From positions 1-64,000 of the forward strand of contig CAUHML010000009.1 in NCBI GenBank assembly GCA_959606905.1: a stretch of DNA of 64,000 nt. The letters are read 5' to 3'. Numbering within the stretch: the first letter of the stretch is position 1; each line of letters begins with the position of its first letter. Of the stretch, positions 44,967 through 54,738 are shown one piece after another. The DNA comes from an uncultured Bacteroides sp. GTDB taxonomy: Bacteria > Bacteroidota > Bacteroidia > Bacteroidales > Bacteroidaceae. The notes below the pieces were generated by a model. The model ran no database searches and had not been told where the DNA came from. It worked only from the letters and a program-made list of their open reading frames with translations. A program made the translations under genes and the position numbers.

Positions 44967-46634
44967 ATGAAAAAGAATATATTTTATAGTTTTATAGTGG
45001 CTATACTATTGTCTTCCTGCCAAGGAATGGATCTGATGCCCGCAGATAAAATGTCGGATGGTGACTATTGGCTGACGGAAAATGATTTTAAAATTTATGC
45101 GAATGGCTTATATCCTTCTTTAATGAAATTTAATGGGGATGATAATTTAGCCCAATATGATCAGAAAGCGGATTTGTCAACTTCTTATTTTGGATTTAAC
45201 AGTGTGAGTAATGGTCGTTGGTTGCCATCGGAGAGTGATGGAGTATGGGATGATTGTTATGCATATCTACGCAAGATTCATATTTTATTGGAGCATGTCG
45301 ATGCCTTGCATACTACTGATCCAAAGATTCTTCGATACAAAGGAGAAGCGTTGTTCTTCCGGGCATACCAGTATTTTAAGTTGCTCAATCGTTTTGGAGA
45401 TGTCCCTTTAGTTACACATTCTTTGGATATTGATTCTCCTGAACTGTTTATGGAACGTACGCCCCGTAAAGAGGTAGAAGATGCCATCTTGCAGGATTTG
45501 TATGATGCTTCACTATTATTACCAAAGAAGTCTGAAATGGCAGTAGCCGAAACCGGACGTATAACCAGTGGGGCAGCCGTGGCTTTCAGGGCAAGAGTAG
45601 CACTGTATGCCGGAACCTGGGCTATAAATCATAAACATCGTAGTGATGGACTGGCATTATTGGGGATTGCCAAAGAATGTGCCCGGCAACTTATTTTCGA
45701 CAAACCGGAATATGATTTATACTACGAAGCGTCATTAGGTGCGGATTCATACCGTAAATTGTTTTTGGAAGATGGTGATAATTCGTGCGAGTCTATTCTT
45801 GATTATCAGTATGCTAAGAACATGAAAGGAACTTTCCATGATATGGCTGATAAGGTTAGCGCTGGTTATCTTTTGGCAACCAAGAAGTTTGCCGATATGT
45901 TTTTGGATAAGAATGGTGTTCCTATTGATAATGTAGAAACGTGTTTCCAGGGTTATGAAAGTGTGCAATCGGAATATGAAGACCGTGATCCGCGTATGAC
46001 TTGTGTCTTGCAGGTGCCTGGCCGTAAATATATTTATGTTAGTCAACATGGTGTGGCTACTGAATGTCCGGTTAGTTTTATGGGTATTTGCTCTACAAAT
46101 ACCGGATATCGTGTGTGGAAGTATATCAGTGAACTACCTGATATTTATCATGTAGGGGCTTATTACAATGCCCACATTATCCGTTTTGCAGAAGTCCTGT
46201 TGATTTATGCAGAAGCTACCTATGAGCTGGAAGGCGAGATTAGTGATAATGATTTGAACAACTCTATTAACCGTATCCGTAAACGTGTAGGAATGCCGGA
46301 TTTAACTAATGAGTTTGTTACAAAGTATGGCTTGGATATGCGTGAGGAGATCCGTCGGGAACGTACGATTGAACTCTGTTTTGAAGCCAACCGGTATGAT
46401 GACCTTCGTCGTTGGAAAACAGCTGAAGTAGAGATGCCGCTACCGTTGAAAGGCGTAAAGTTCTCTAATTATGCAGACGAGAATGAAGAATTGAGTCCAT
46501 CTTTGGATAGTGACGGATTTGTAATAACCGAAGATAACCGTAAGTTCCGTCCGGGACGTGATTATCTAGCCCCATTGCCTACCAAACAGATAAATATGAG
46601 CAACGGTCGACTAAAGCAAAATCCGGGTTGGTAA
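44967..46634 (+). CDS. susD: SusD/RagB family outer membrane lipoprotein
   Basis: 555 aa. ATG 44967 (a TTG at 44961 abuts the susC stop). Leader MKKNIFYSFIVAILLSSC, lipobox Cys18. SusD landmarks: SDGDYWLTENDFKIYANGLY at the start, RYKGEALFFRAYQYFKLLNRFGDVPLVTHSLD, TSGAAVAFRARVALYAGTWA, RFAEVLLIYAEATYEL, RRERTIELCFEANRYDDLRRWK and the C-terminal LAPLPTKQINMSNGRLKQNPGW. It forms the hinged lid of SusC and binds the glycan. Immediately downstream of susC. Confidence 0.95.
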   Translation: MKKNIFYSFIVAILLSSCQGMDLMPADKMSDGDYWLTENDFKIYANGLYPSLMKFNGDDNLAQYDQKADLSTSYFGFNSVSNGRWLPSESDGVWDDCYAYLRKIHILLEHVDALHTTDPKILRYKGEALFFRAYQYFKLLNRFGDVPLVTHSLDIDSPELFMERTPRKEVEDAILQDLYDASLLLPKKSEMAVAETGRITSGAAVAFRARVALYAGTWAINHKHRSDGLALLGIAKECARQLIFDKPEYDLYYEASLGADSYRKLFLEDGDNSCESILDYQYAKNMKGTFHDMADKVSAGYLLATKKFADMFLDKNGVPIDNVETCFQGYESVQSEYEDRDPRMTCVLQVPGRKYIYVSQHGVATECPVSFMGICSTNTGYRVWKYISELPDIYHVGAYYNAHIIRFAEVLLIYAEATYELEGEISDNDLNNSINRIRKRVGMPDLTNEFVTKYGLDMREEIRRERTIELCFEANRYDDLRRWKTAEVEMPLPLKGVKFSNYADENEELSPSLDSDGFVITEDNRKFRPGRDYLAPLPTKQINMSNGRLKQNPGW

Positions 46635-46737
46635 GTAGAATCTGATTGAGTATATTTGAATGCCTCTCCTTTGAACTTTTCCCCTTTTTAACAGAAGGAC
46701 GAAGGAGGGGGATTCAATAAAACAAATAAACTTTTAT

Positions 46738-49017
46738 ATGATGAACCGATTTTTTATAGTTCTGATTTTTGCTTTTTCCTTGAGTTCACTTTTGGGAATA
46801 CAAGCAACTGAAGGAAAATGGATCGCCCCTTCCGATGCCAATCATCCCAATACGTGGATGACTTTCCGGAAAGACATTATCTTGCCAAAACGTCCGGAGA
46901 AGGCGGTTGCACAGATTGCCGTGGATAGTAAGTATTGGCTTTGGATTAACGGACAGCTTGCTGTTTTTGAAGGAGGAGTGAAGCGTGGACCGACTCCGAA
47001 GGACACCTATTACGATGAGGTGGACTTAGCCCCTTTCTTGCAAAAAGGGAAAAATCAGATAGCTATATTGGTCTGGTATTTCGGTAAAGAGGGCTTTTCG
47101 CACAAGAGTAGCGGACAAGCTGGATTGCTATTTAATTTAGAAAGTAGGAAATTTGTTTTGGGTAGTGATGAAACGTGGCTTTGCCGGATTCATCCTGCTT
47201 ATGGGAGTGCGGATGCACCTTATCCTAATTTTCGTTTACCGGAATCGAACATTCGTTTTGATGCTCGTAAGGATATGACGGGGTGGCAGACAACTGAATG
47301 TCCGGAAACGCTGGGATTTAGTAACGCACTGGTGTTAGGAACATGGGGAGAAGCTCCTTACAATAAACTTATAAAACGTCCTATTCCGCAATGGAAAGAC
47401 TTCGGTATACGTTCTTTTGAGTCTATGCGCAGATTGAAAGGAGAACAACAGGATACACTGATTGCCTTGTTACCCTATAATTTACAGATGACTCCAATAT
47501 TGGAAATAACGGACCCTGTAGGGGGAAACTGCATCGGCATTTATACGGATAATACATATGCAGCGGGAGATATTAATCTGAGAGCTGAGTATATTACTCG
47601 TCGAGGTCGGCAATCTTATGAATCACTAGGCTGGCTGAATGGACATGAGGTTTATTTTATTCTGCCTAAAGGTATCGAAGTTAATGGATTGAAATATCGT
47701 GAAACGGGCTATAATACAGAAATGACCGGAAGTTTTAGCTGTGATAATGATTTTGTGAATCGTTTTTGGAAGAAGGCCTTGCGAACCCTTTATGTTAACA
47801 TGCGCGATACGTATTTTGATTGTCCGGAACGTGAACGTGCGCAATGGTGGGGTGACGAAGTGATTTTAATGGGAGAGTGCTTTTACACTTGTTCATCTTC
47901 CGTTTATGCTTTGATGAGTAAGGGCATCAAGGAGTTGATTGCTTGGCAACATTCTGATGGAGCACTTTCTTCACCGATTCCGGCGGGTAATTATGATAGT
48001 GAATTGCCGGGACAGATGTTAGCCAGTATCGGATATTATGGCTTTTGGAATTATTATATGAATACCGGTGATCGCGAAACGATAGCGCAGGTTTATCCGG
48101 GAGTGAAACGCTATTTGGAGTTATGGACATTGGATAGCACGGGGTTAACAAATTTCCGTGGAGGCAGTTGGACTTGGGGGGATTGGGGAGAACAACGGGA
48201 TATCCGGCTTATCTTTGCCGGTTGGCATTACTTGGCCTTAAAAGGTGCTCGGCAAATGGCACAACTTTTGGGAGAAACAACTGATGCTAATAATTACAGT
48301 CGGCAGATGAACAAGGTGAAAGAGGGGTATAATCGTTGCTGGAACGGATATGCGTACAGGCATCCAGAGTATAATGATTGTACGGACGATCGCGTACAGG
48401 CCCTGGCTGTTGTTTCCGGTATTGCTGAACAAGATAAATATCCGTATATCATTGACTTGTTTAAGAAGCAATTCTATGCTAGTCCGTACATGGAGAAATA
48501 TGTTATGGAAGCACTCTTTGTAATGGGTGAGGGCAAGTATGCTATGGAACGTATGCAAAAACGTTTTGCTCCTATGGTGAACCATCCTTTCTATACCACC
48601 TTGTTTGAAGGCTGGGATATCGGTCCCAATGGTTTCGGTGGCGGAACTGTAAATCATGCCTGGAGTGGTGGTCCTCTGATTGTCATTGCCCGTTATGTCT
48701 GTGGTATAGAGCCCTTGGATGCAGCTTATAAAACATTTCGTATAGCACCGGATGATACCTATTTGCATCAGGCGGCTATCACCATACCTACTATAGCCGG
48801 TGAGATACGTTCTTCTTTTGAATCGTCGGATAAAGATTTTAAAATGGAAATAACGGTTCCTAAGAATACACAAGCTATTCTGCAACTGCCAAATTCGGTA
48901 AATGGAGAGGTTCGTGTGAATGGTAAGGTTCTCTCAGAACAGGGCTGTGCTTTATCTGCCGGAACATATACCATATTAGCAAAAAAAATAGATAAATTTA
49001 AAAATTTAAAACCATGA
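46738..49017 (+). CDS. Alpha-L-rhamnosidase, glycoside hydrolase family 78
   Basis: 759 aa. Signal peptide MMNRFFIVLIFAFSLSSLLGIQAT. N-terminal beta-sandwich (~27-330), then the (alpha/alpha)6 barrel with DCPERERAQWWGDE (residues 361-374; general acid region), GSWTWGDWGEQRDIR and ENMLSV-free C-terminal block FEGWDIGPNGFGGGTVNHAWSGGP containing the base Glu. Hydrolyses terminal alpha-L-rhamnose, inverting mechanism, most likely periplasmic. Its stop overlaps the next ATG (ATGA), indicating coupling to the GH20 gene. Confidence 0.9.
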   Translation: MMNRFFIVLIFAFSLSSLLGIQATEGKWIAPSDANHPNTWMTFRKDIILPKRPEKAVAQIAVDSKYWLWINGQLAVFEGGVKRGPTPKDTYYDEVDLAPFLQKGKNQIAILVWYFGKEGFSHKSSGQAGLLFNLESRKFVLGSDETWLCRIHPAYGSADAPYPNFRLPESNIRFDARKDMTGWQTTECPETLGFSNALVLGTWGEAPYNKLIKRPIPQWKDFGIRSFESMRRLKGEQQDTLIALLPYNLQMTPILEITDPVGGNCIGIYTDNTYAAGDINLRAEYITRRGRQSYESLGWLNGHEVYFILPKGIEVNGLKYRETGYNTEMTGSFSCDNDFVNRFWKKALRTLYVNMRDTYFDCPERERAQWWGDEVILMGECFYTCSSSVYALMSKGIKELIAWQHSDGALSSPIPAGNYDSELPGQMLASIGYYGFWNYYMNTGDRETIAQVYPGVKRYLELWTLDSTGLTNFRGGSWTWGDWGEQRDIRLIFAGWHYLALKGARQMAQLLGETTDANNYSRQMNKVKEGYNRCWNGYAYRHPEYNDCTDDRVQALAVVSGIAEQDKYPYIIDLFKKQFYASPYMEKYVMEALFVMGEGKYAMERMQKRFAPMVNHPFYTTLFEGWDIGPNGFGGGTVNHAWSGGPLIVIARYVCGIEPLDAAYKTFRIAPDDTYLHQAAITIPTIAGEIRSSFESSDKDFKMEITVPKNTQAILQLPNSVNGEVRVNGKVLSEQGCALSAGTYTILAKKIDKFKNLKP

Positions 49018-50651
49018 AGAAAATGAGTATATTTCTTTGCTTTTCATTCCTGCTTTTACCTTTTGCAGGATGTTCAGATAGTGATAACGGTACAGGTGAA
49101 AGTAGTGGAGGCGATGGAGTTTCCCTAGAAGATATTAGAGTCATTCCATTGCCACAATTTATAAGTTATGGACGTGGAGCATTTGCAGTAGATAAAGATG
49201 TTACAATCAGTTGCACAGCGGCAATAGAAGATGAAGCCACTTTGTTGGCAGGTTATTTAAAAGAAGATCACGGTATGGAACCGGTGGTCAGTAAGGATAA
49301 GACAGATGCTACCATTCAGTTAGTAATAGATCCGGCGTTGACGGTGAAGGCCGAAGGCGGATATCGGATAGAAGTTGCCAATAACAAAATCGTGTTAACG
49401 GCTAAAGATAATTTGGGGATCTTTTACGGATCACAAACTGTTCGGCAATTGATTACGTTGCAGGGCAATTTATTTGTGGTACGTGAAGTTAGTATCTCAG
49501 ACTATCCTGTTTTTTCATGGCGTTCGGTGATGCTTGACGAAGCTCGTTATTTCAAAGGGAAAGAAGCTGTGAAGACGCTTCTTTATGAAATGGCACGCTT
49601 GAAGATGAACACCTTTCATTGGCATCTGACGGATGATCAGGGCTGGCGTATTGAAATAAAGAAATATCCTAAATTGATTGAAGTCGGTTCTAAACGTAAA
49701 TGCTCCGGTTTGGGTTGGGAATGGGAAAATGATCAATTTGATAATATTCCTCAGTCTGGTCACTATACTCAAGAGGATATCAAGGAGATCGTGGCTTATG
49801 CCAAGAAATTGAATATAACGATTGTTCCGGAAATAGAGATTCTGACGCATAGCTCTGCAGCAATTGCTTCCTATCCTCAGTTGGGAACCACTAAAAAACA
49901 GATAGAGGTGGAATGCAGAATGGGGGTGTTTAGTGAAATAATTGATGTCTCGGATGATTTCGCTATACAATTTATGCATGATGTACTGGATGAGGTGATG
50001 GCTTTGTTCCCGGGTGAATATATTCATATTGGTGGTGACGAAGCACACGGAAATCATTGGGCTAACTCGCAGTCTATTAGGAGCCTGAAAAATAGTCTGG
50101 GCATTACGGAAAATTTTGAATTACAGATTTGGTATTTCAATCAGATAAATAAATATCTGAATGAAAAAGGACGAAAAATGATGGGTTGGAGTGACATGGC
50201 AGGCCCCGTAGGAGTTGCCTCTAAGATGGCGGTAGATATGCCTGGAGCTATCTCTCAATATTGGGCAGGTTCGGTAGATGTCTTGAATCATTCGTTAAGA
50301 TTAGGCTTTAAAGTCGTGCAGTCGCACACGGATTTTGCTTATTTCAATGCAGGGCTACAGAATGCCTATCTAACAAGTTGTATTCCGGAAAGAGTAGATG
50401 CTACTAAAGTAAAGAATATAATTGGTTTTGAGGCTTCTTGCTGGAGTGAATGGGATTCAACATTGGAAAAAACATTTGACCATATCTTTCCCCGTATTGC
50501 AGCTTATGCCGAGACGGCTTGGAGCAAGCAATCGGCAAAAGATTACACAAACTTTAAGTATCGTTTGTCTCCGATGTGGGATTTATGGAAGGCACGTGGT
50601 ATTTATGTCGGAGGAATGGATGAGAAAAACTATCCGGGACCCGGTTGGTGA
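49014..50651 (+). CDS. Beta-N-acetylhexosaminidase lipoprotein, GH20
   Basis: 545 aa. Leader MKKMSIFLCFSFLLLPFAGC, lipobox Cys20, followed by SDSDNGTGESSGG, an acidic start often linked with surface export in Bacteroides. GH20b domain (~40-160), then the barrel with FHWHLTDDQGWRIEIKKYPK and catalytic Asp342-Glu343 in HIGGDEAHGNHW. It cleaves terminal beta-GlcNAc/GalNAc, probably at the cell surface, in contrast to the soluble GH20 at 33958-35697. Overlaps the upstream GH78 gene by 4 bases. Confidence 0.93.
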   Translation: MKKMSIFLCFSFLLLPFAGCSDSDNGTGESSGGDGVSLEDIRVIPLPQFISYGRGAFAVDKDVTISCTAAIEDEATLLAGYLKEDHGMEPVVSKDKTDATIQLVIDPALTVKAEGGYRIEVANNKIVLTAKDNLGIFYGSQTVRQLITLQGNLFVVREVSISDYPVFSWRSVMLDEARYFKGKEAVKTLLYEMARLKMNTFHWHLTDDQGWRIEIKKYPKLIEVGSKRKCSGLGWEWENDQFDNIPQSGHYTQEDIKEIVAYAKKLNITIVPEIEILTHSSAAIASYPQLGTTKKQIEVECRMGVFSEIIDVSDDFAIQFMHDVLDEVMALFPGEYIHIGGDEAHGNHWANSQSIRSLKNSLGITENFELQIWYFNQINKYLNEKGRKMMGWSDMAGPVGVASKMAVDMPGAISQYWAGSVDVLNHSLRLGFKVVQSHTDFAYFNAGLQNAYLTSCIPERVDATKVKNIIGFEASCWSEWDSTLEKTFDHIFPRIAAYAETAWSKQSAKDYTNFKYRLSPMWDLWKARGIYVGGMDEKNYPGPGW

Positions 50652-50814
50652 GGAAAAAAGGGAGAACTGAATATTATATAATGTAAAAGTATACGACCAT
50701 GAAAACCGTAAATGCAGTATACTTTCGGCGAAGGACTATCTAATGAAAGAATCCTTGAAGGCATGGTCAAGCCTTTCGCAAGTTAATCTTTTAATACTAA
50801 AATTACATATAAGT

Positions 50815-53386
50815 ATGAAAATGAATCTCCATTGTTTTGCGAATCTTATTTCAATAATGATTCTCGAGCTTTTCTCAAATAGCGGACTGATAAACGCAAC
50901 CGAATTTGGAAAACGTACTGACGCATTGGAAGCATCAGCCTGGAACGAATCCAAATGGATTTCCGCAGTAGATGCCCCTGTAGTGAAAGGACATAACAAC
51001 GGTCGCGCAGCCGATGGCGCGAGTTGGTTCGTGTCCACCGTGAAAAACGAACAGAAAATTGTCTCTGCCAAGTGGATGACCGCTGGACTGGGAGTTTACG
51101 AGTTGTATGTGAATGGGAAACCCGTAGGCGAGGAATTTCTGAAACCGGGCTTCACACACTATGCCAAGACCAAACGTTCTTTCACCTATGATATTACAGA
51201 CATCATCCGTACCAAGCCAAACGCCGAGAATATGCTCTCCGTACAGGTGACGCCGGGATGGTGGGGTGACAAAATCATAACCCCCGGAGGATATGACGGC
51301 ATGATAGGTAAGAAATGTGCCTTCCGTGGTGTACTGGAACTGACTTTCTCTGACGGAAACAAGAAGCGTTACGGTACTGATCTTAAAAACTGGAAGGCTG
51401 GAATTGCCGGTCCGGTGAAACATGCCGGTATCTTTGACGGAGAAGAGTACGATGCACGCGAACCGATGGGTTACGAATGTGTGGACAAACTCTCCACACC
51501 CGAAGAGAACACCGAATTCTCCGGTGATATCCTGCCTTCGGACGGGGCGGAAGTCTATCTGCGTACAGATCTCGCCCTCGCTCCTGTCAAAGCATACGTT
51601 TGGAAGAATGTAGAAGGAGCAAAGGAGAATGAGTTTGGTAAGGTGATTATCGCCCGTGAGTTCGCATCGGGTACGGAGATGACCGTAAGTCCGGGAGAGA
51701 CATTAGTGGTGGACTTCGGACAAAATTGTGCCAGCGTACCTTCTTTCGTATTCAAAGCTGCCGAAGGAACAGTGCTGACCTGCCTTCCCGCGGAATTGCT
51801 CAATGACGGCAACGGCGCCAAGATTCGTGGAATGGATGGTCCGGAAGGAAGTTGCCACCGTGAAAATCTGCGCATTCCCCACACTGGTATCCGTCTGGAT
51901 TATACCTTTGCTAGCGGAGATAACTATGTGGCCTATTATCCTCACTGTACCTTCTTCGGTTACCGCTATGTCTCCATAACTTCCACTGGGAATGTTGCCA
52001 TCAAGTCGTTGAAGTCCATTCCCGTTACTTCCATCGCAAAGGAACTGGAAACCGGCACTATCACTACAGGCAACGACCTTGTGAACAAGCTCATCTCCAA
52101 TACTTATTGGGGGCAGCTATCCAACTATCTGTCTATACCCACCGACTGTCCGCAACGCGACGAGCGCCTGGGCTGGACAGCAGACACACAAGTGTTTGCC
52201 GAAACCGGTACGTTCTTTGCTAACACTATGAAGTTCTTCCACAAGTGGATGCGTGACATGCGCGACACCCAGAACAGTTTGGGTGGATTTCCCGGAGTGG
52301 CTCCCTTGGCACAATACGGCGATGAGAAAATGCGTTTGGGTTGGGCCGATGCCGGAATCATTGTGCCTTGGACGGTATGGAAACAATTTGGTGACACGCA
52401 AATCATTGAGGAGAACTGGAACGCTATGGATTTGTTTATGAACTACATCAACGATACAAAGTATAACCACGAGACCCTCTGCGGGGGAGAACGGTAACTA
52501 CCAATGGGCCGACTGGTTGAGCTACGAACCGCTGGAAAGTTGTAGCGGACTGGCTTTCTCTCCCCAAGGTCCGCTTCCTGATGCCGTCAGCTACTGGAAC
52601 TACTTGAGCGCTTCCTATTGGGTGATAGATGCTTCCATGATGCGGGATATGGCTGCCGCCACGGGTCGCGATGCTGCCAAGTACCAGCAAATGTCTGATT
52701 CGGCAAAGGCATACATCAAAGAAAATTTCCTCAATGAGGACGGTACCTTCAAAACCGCCATTCTCAACACTATGCAAACTCCTGCCTTGTTCGCCCTGAA
52801 GAACCAGCTTTTGGAAGGCGAAGCCAAAGCGAAGATGATAGACCGCCTGCGCAAAAACTTCGCACAACACGATCTTTGCTTGCAGACCGGATTTCTAGGC
52901 ACATCTATCCTTATGGCCACCCTTACGGAGAATGGCATGGAAGACATTGCCTATGAACTCCTCTTCCAACGTAAGAACCCAAGCTGGCTATACTCTGTGG
53001 ACAATGGAGCCACCACCATTTGGGAACGGTGGAACAGCTATATGATAGACAAAGGAATGGGACCACGCGGCATGAACAGCTTCAATCATTATGCCTACGG
53101 ATGCGTATGTGAATGGATTTGGGAAACCGTTGCCGGCATCGCAGCCGATCCCGCCACCCCTGGCTTCAAGCATATCATTATGAAGCCTATTCCGGACAAG
53201 CGGTTAGGACACGTGACTGCCGAATACCGTTCCGTCTCCGGACTCATCAAGAGTGCCTGGAAATATGAGGGGGACACCTGGATTTGGGAATTTACCATTC
53301 CTAAGGGCGTTATCGCTACCGTAATCCTTCCCGGAGAGATGAAGTCAAAGGAGTATGTAAGTGGAACTTACAAGGTGACCAAATAG
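50815..53386 (+). pseudogene. Alpha-L-rhamnosidase (GH78) with a single frameshift
   Basis: The first frame runs from ATG 50815 (a longer start at 50743 exists) to a TAA at 52495-52497, ending HETLCGGER. The frame then continues one base off as NGNYQWADWLSYEPLESCSGLAFSPQG to 53386. The shift falls at five G (52483-52487); four G would restore LCGENGNYQWADW. Together about 857 aa: N-terminal beta domains, then DCPQRDERLGWTADTQVF (Asp444-Glu450) and WERWNSYMIDKGMGPRGMNSFNHYAYG, the two active-site blocks of GH78. If real, the product lacks half of the barrel. A sequencing error in the G run is possible. The coding region is richer in G+C than the genes around it. Confidence 0.85.
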
Positions 53387-53857
53387 TTTCTCATGTAGAA
53401 TTTTATATTAAGAGGTTTTATAAAAATACTTGTTAATGAAAATGAGGTTGTCTAACAAGTGCCGAAAAAAGAAATCTCTGTCAGAGTTCAGTTCAGAAGG
53501 GGGTGAAATCGTTGAGAAGAGCCTTGTTAGACAGTCTTAAATTTTTTAATTTGGGTATTATGACACACATTCTTTTCTCTCGTTTTGGCAAAATGTATGT
53601 CTATGTATTTATTTATTATTTGGTAACTATGTACAATCTTACAGCTTAATTCTTGTTGAAATATTTTGTTATAATATAAAGTTTTTATATAGATATGTAA
53701 TTAAAAAAGTCGGAAGATTTAAGAGCAAAACAATTATAAATATATTCTTTTGTATATGACTACCTAAGTTTATAAATATTTCATTGAATAATAGACATAT
53801 AGCGATAAAAGTATTAAATTTATAGTGTCTAATTATAGAGTTTAAACGATTACCGCT
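53387..53857. other. 471-base gap with an inverted-repeat remnant
   Basis: AT-rich sequence without a gene. It holds an 11-bp inverted repeat, TGTCTAACAAG (53449-53459) and CTTGTTAGACA (53523-53533), 63 bases apart. This 85-base unit looks like a short non-coding terminal-repeat element or IS remnant. Confidence 0.5.
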
Positions 53858-54168
53858 ATGTTCCCAAAATTTAAAGTTACGGAAATTTATTGTATGGCAG
53901 ATGATTTATGCAAGGAATTTGCATTGCAACAGAAAAAATATATGGTTGAAAACAAGAACTGCAAGCACCGGAATAAGCCGAACCGTATGAGCGATACGGA
54001 AATAATGGTTATTCTTATCCTGTTTCATTCTAGAGGTTTCAGATGCTTCAAGCATTATTATAAGGAATATGTCTGCAAGCATTTGAAGGGTATGTTTCCT
54101 CAATGTGTATTTTACAACCGTTTTGTGGAATTGGAAAAGGGGTACTACTTCCACTGACTATTTTTATA
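53858..54168 (+). pseudogene. IS982-family transposase, 5' part only
   Basis: About 99 codons before a frame break: VTEIYCMADDLCKEFALQQKKYM, NRMSDTEIMVILILFHSRGFRCFKHYYKEYVCKHL, YNRFVELEKG. At 54140 the frame slips at a run of G (the next frame continues VLLPLTIFI), and at about 54168 the homology ends abruptly in an unrelated beta-helix gene. The catalytic DDE part is missing. Confidence 0.78.
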
Positions 54169-54726
54169 GGATGTGAGGATATTTTAGTGGAAAACTGTGT
54201 GGGTTGGACGGATTGCACCAATGTGTTTTTGGCCGACCCGTGGAGTGCGGAACGTTTCGTGAATCTCGTCCGGATTATATCCAGAATGTGACTTATAGAA
54301 ACTGTATCGTATTGGAGACACCTACATTGTATGATAACAAGGAAGGGGATGAGGGTTGGAGAGGAGGATGTGCGGCTATTAATCATGTGTTGGCATATAC
54401 GAGGAACTTGGCGGTGGGGTGGACGGATGTCTGACATTCCGTTCGAGAATATACAATTTGAGAACTTGTATGGCGGACGACCAATTGCTGTGGAGATAGT
54501 AAGTGACGGTAAAGATACGGGAAGTTTGTCCAAAGTTGTCTTTCGGAATATAACTTTTACAGACGACAAATATCTGCCTGCTCAAGTGCGGAGAGTGAGT
54601 CGTGAGTTTCCTTTGCGGAATGTGGTATTTGATAATGTCATGTTTAACGGAAGACAGATAAAGAAGGCTGATTGTAGAAAATATCTGTTTGTCAATCCAT
54701 ATATAGAGAATTTACAATTTAAATAA
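54169..54726 (+). pseudogene. 3' remnant of a right-handed beta-helix glycosidase (GH28-like)
   Basis: Three frames in succession read GCEDILVENCVGWTDCTNVFLADPWSAE, then SRPDYIQNVTYRNCIVLETPTLYDNKEGDEGWRGGCAAINHVL, then SDIPFENIQFENLYGGRPIAVEIVSDGKDTGSLSKVVFRNITF to the end at 54726. The regular N-V/I-x-F-x-N repeat is that of pectate-lyase/polygalacturonase beta-helices. The 5' half has been replaced by a truncated IS982 transposase and there are two frameshifts. GH28 is the likeliest family but GH110 or another beta-helix enzyme is possible. Confidence 0.7.
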
Positions 54727-54738
54727 ATACAAATTACC

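Noticed and set aside
47626..48885. Several minus-strand frames under the GH78 gene
   Set aside because: Antisense to a complete glycosidase, no conserved motif.
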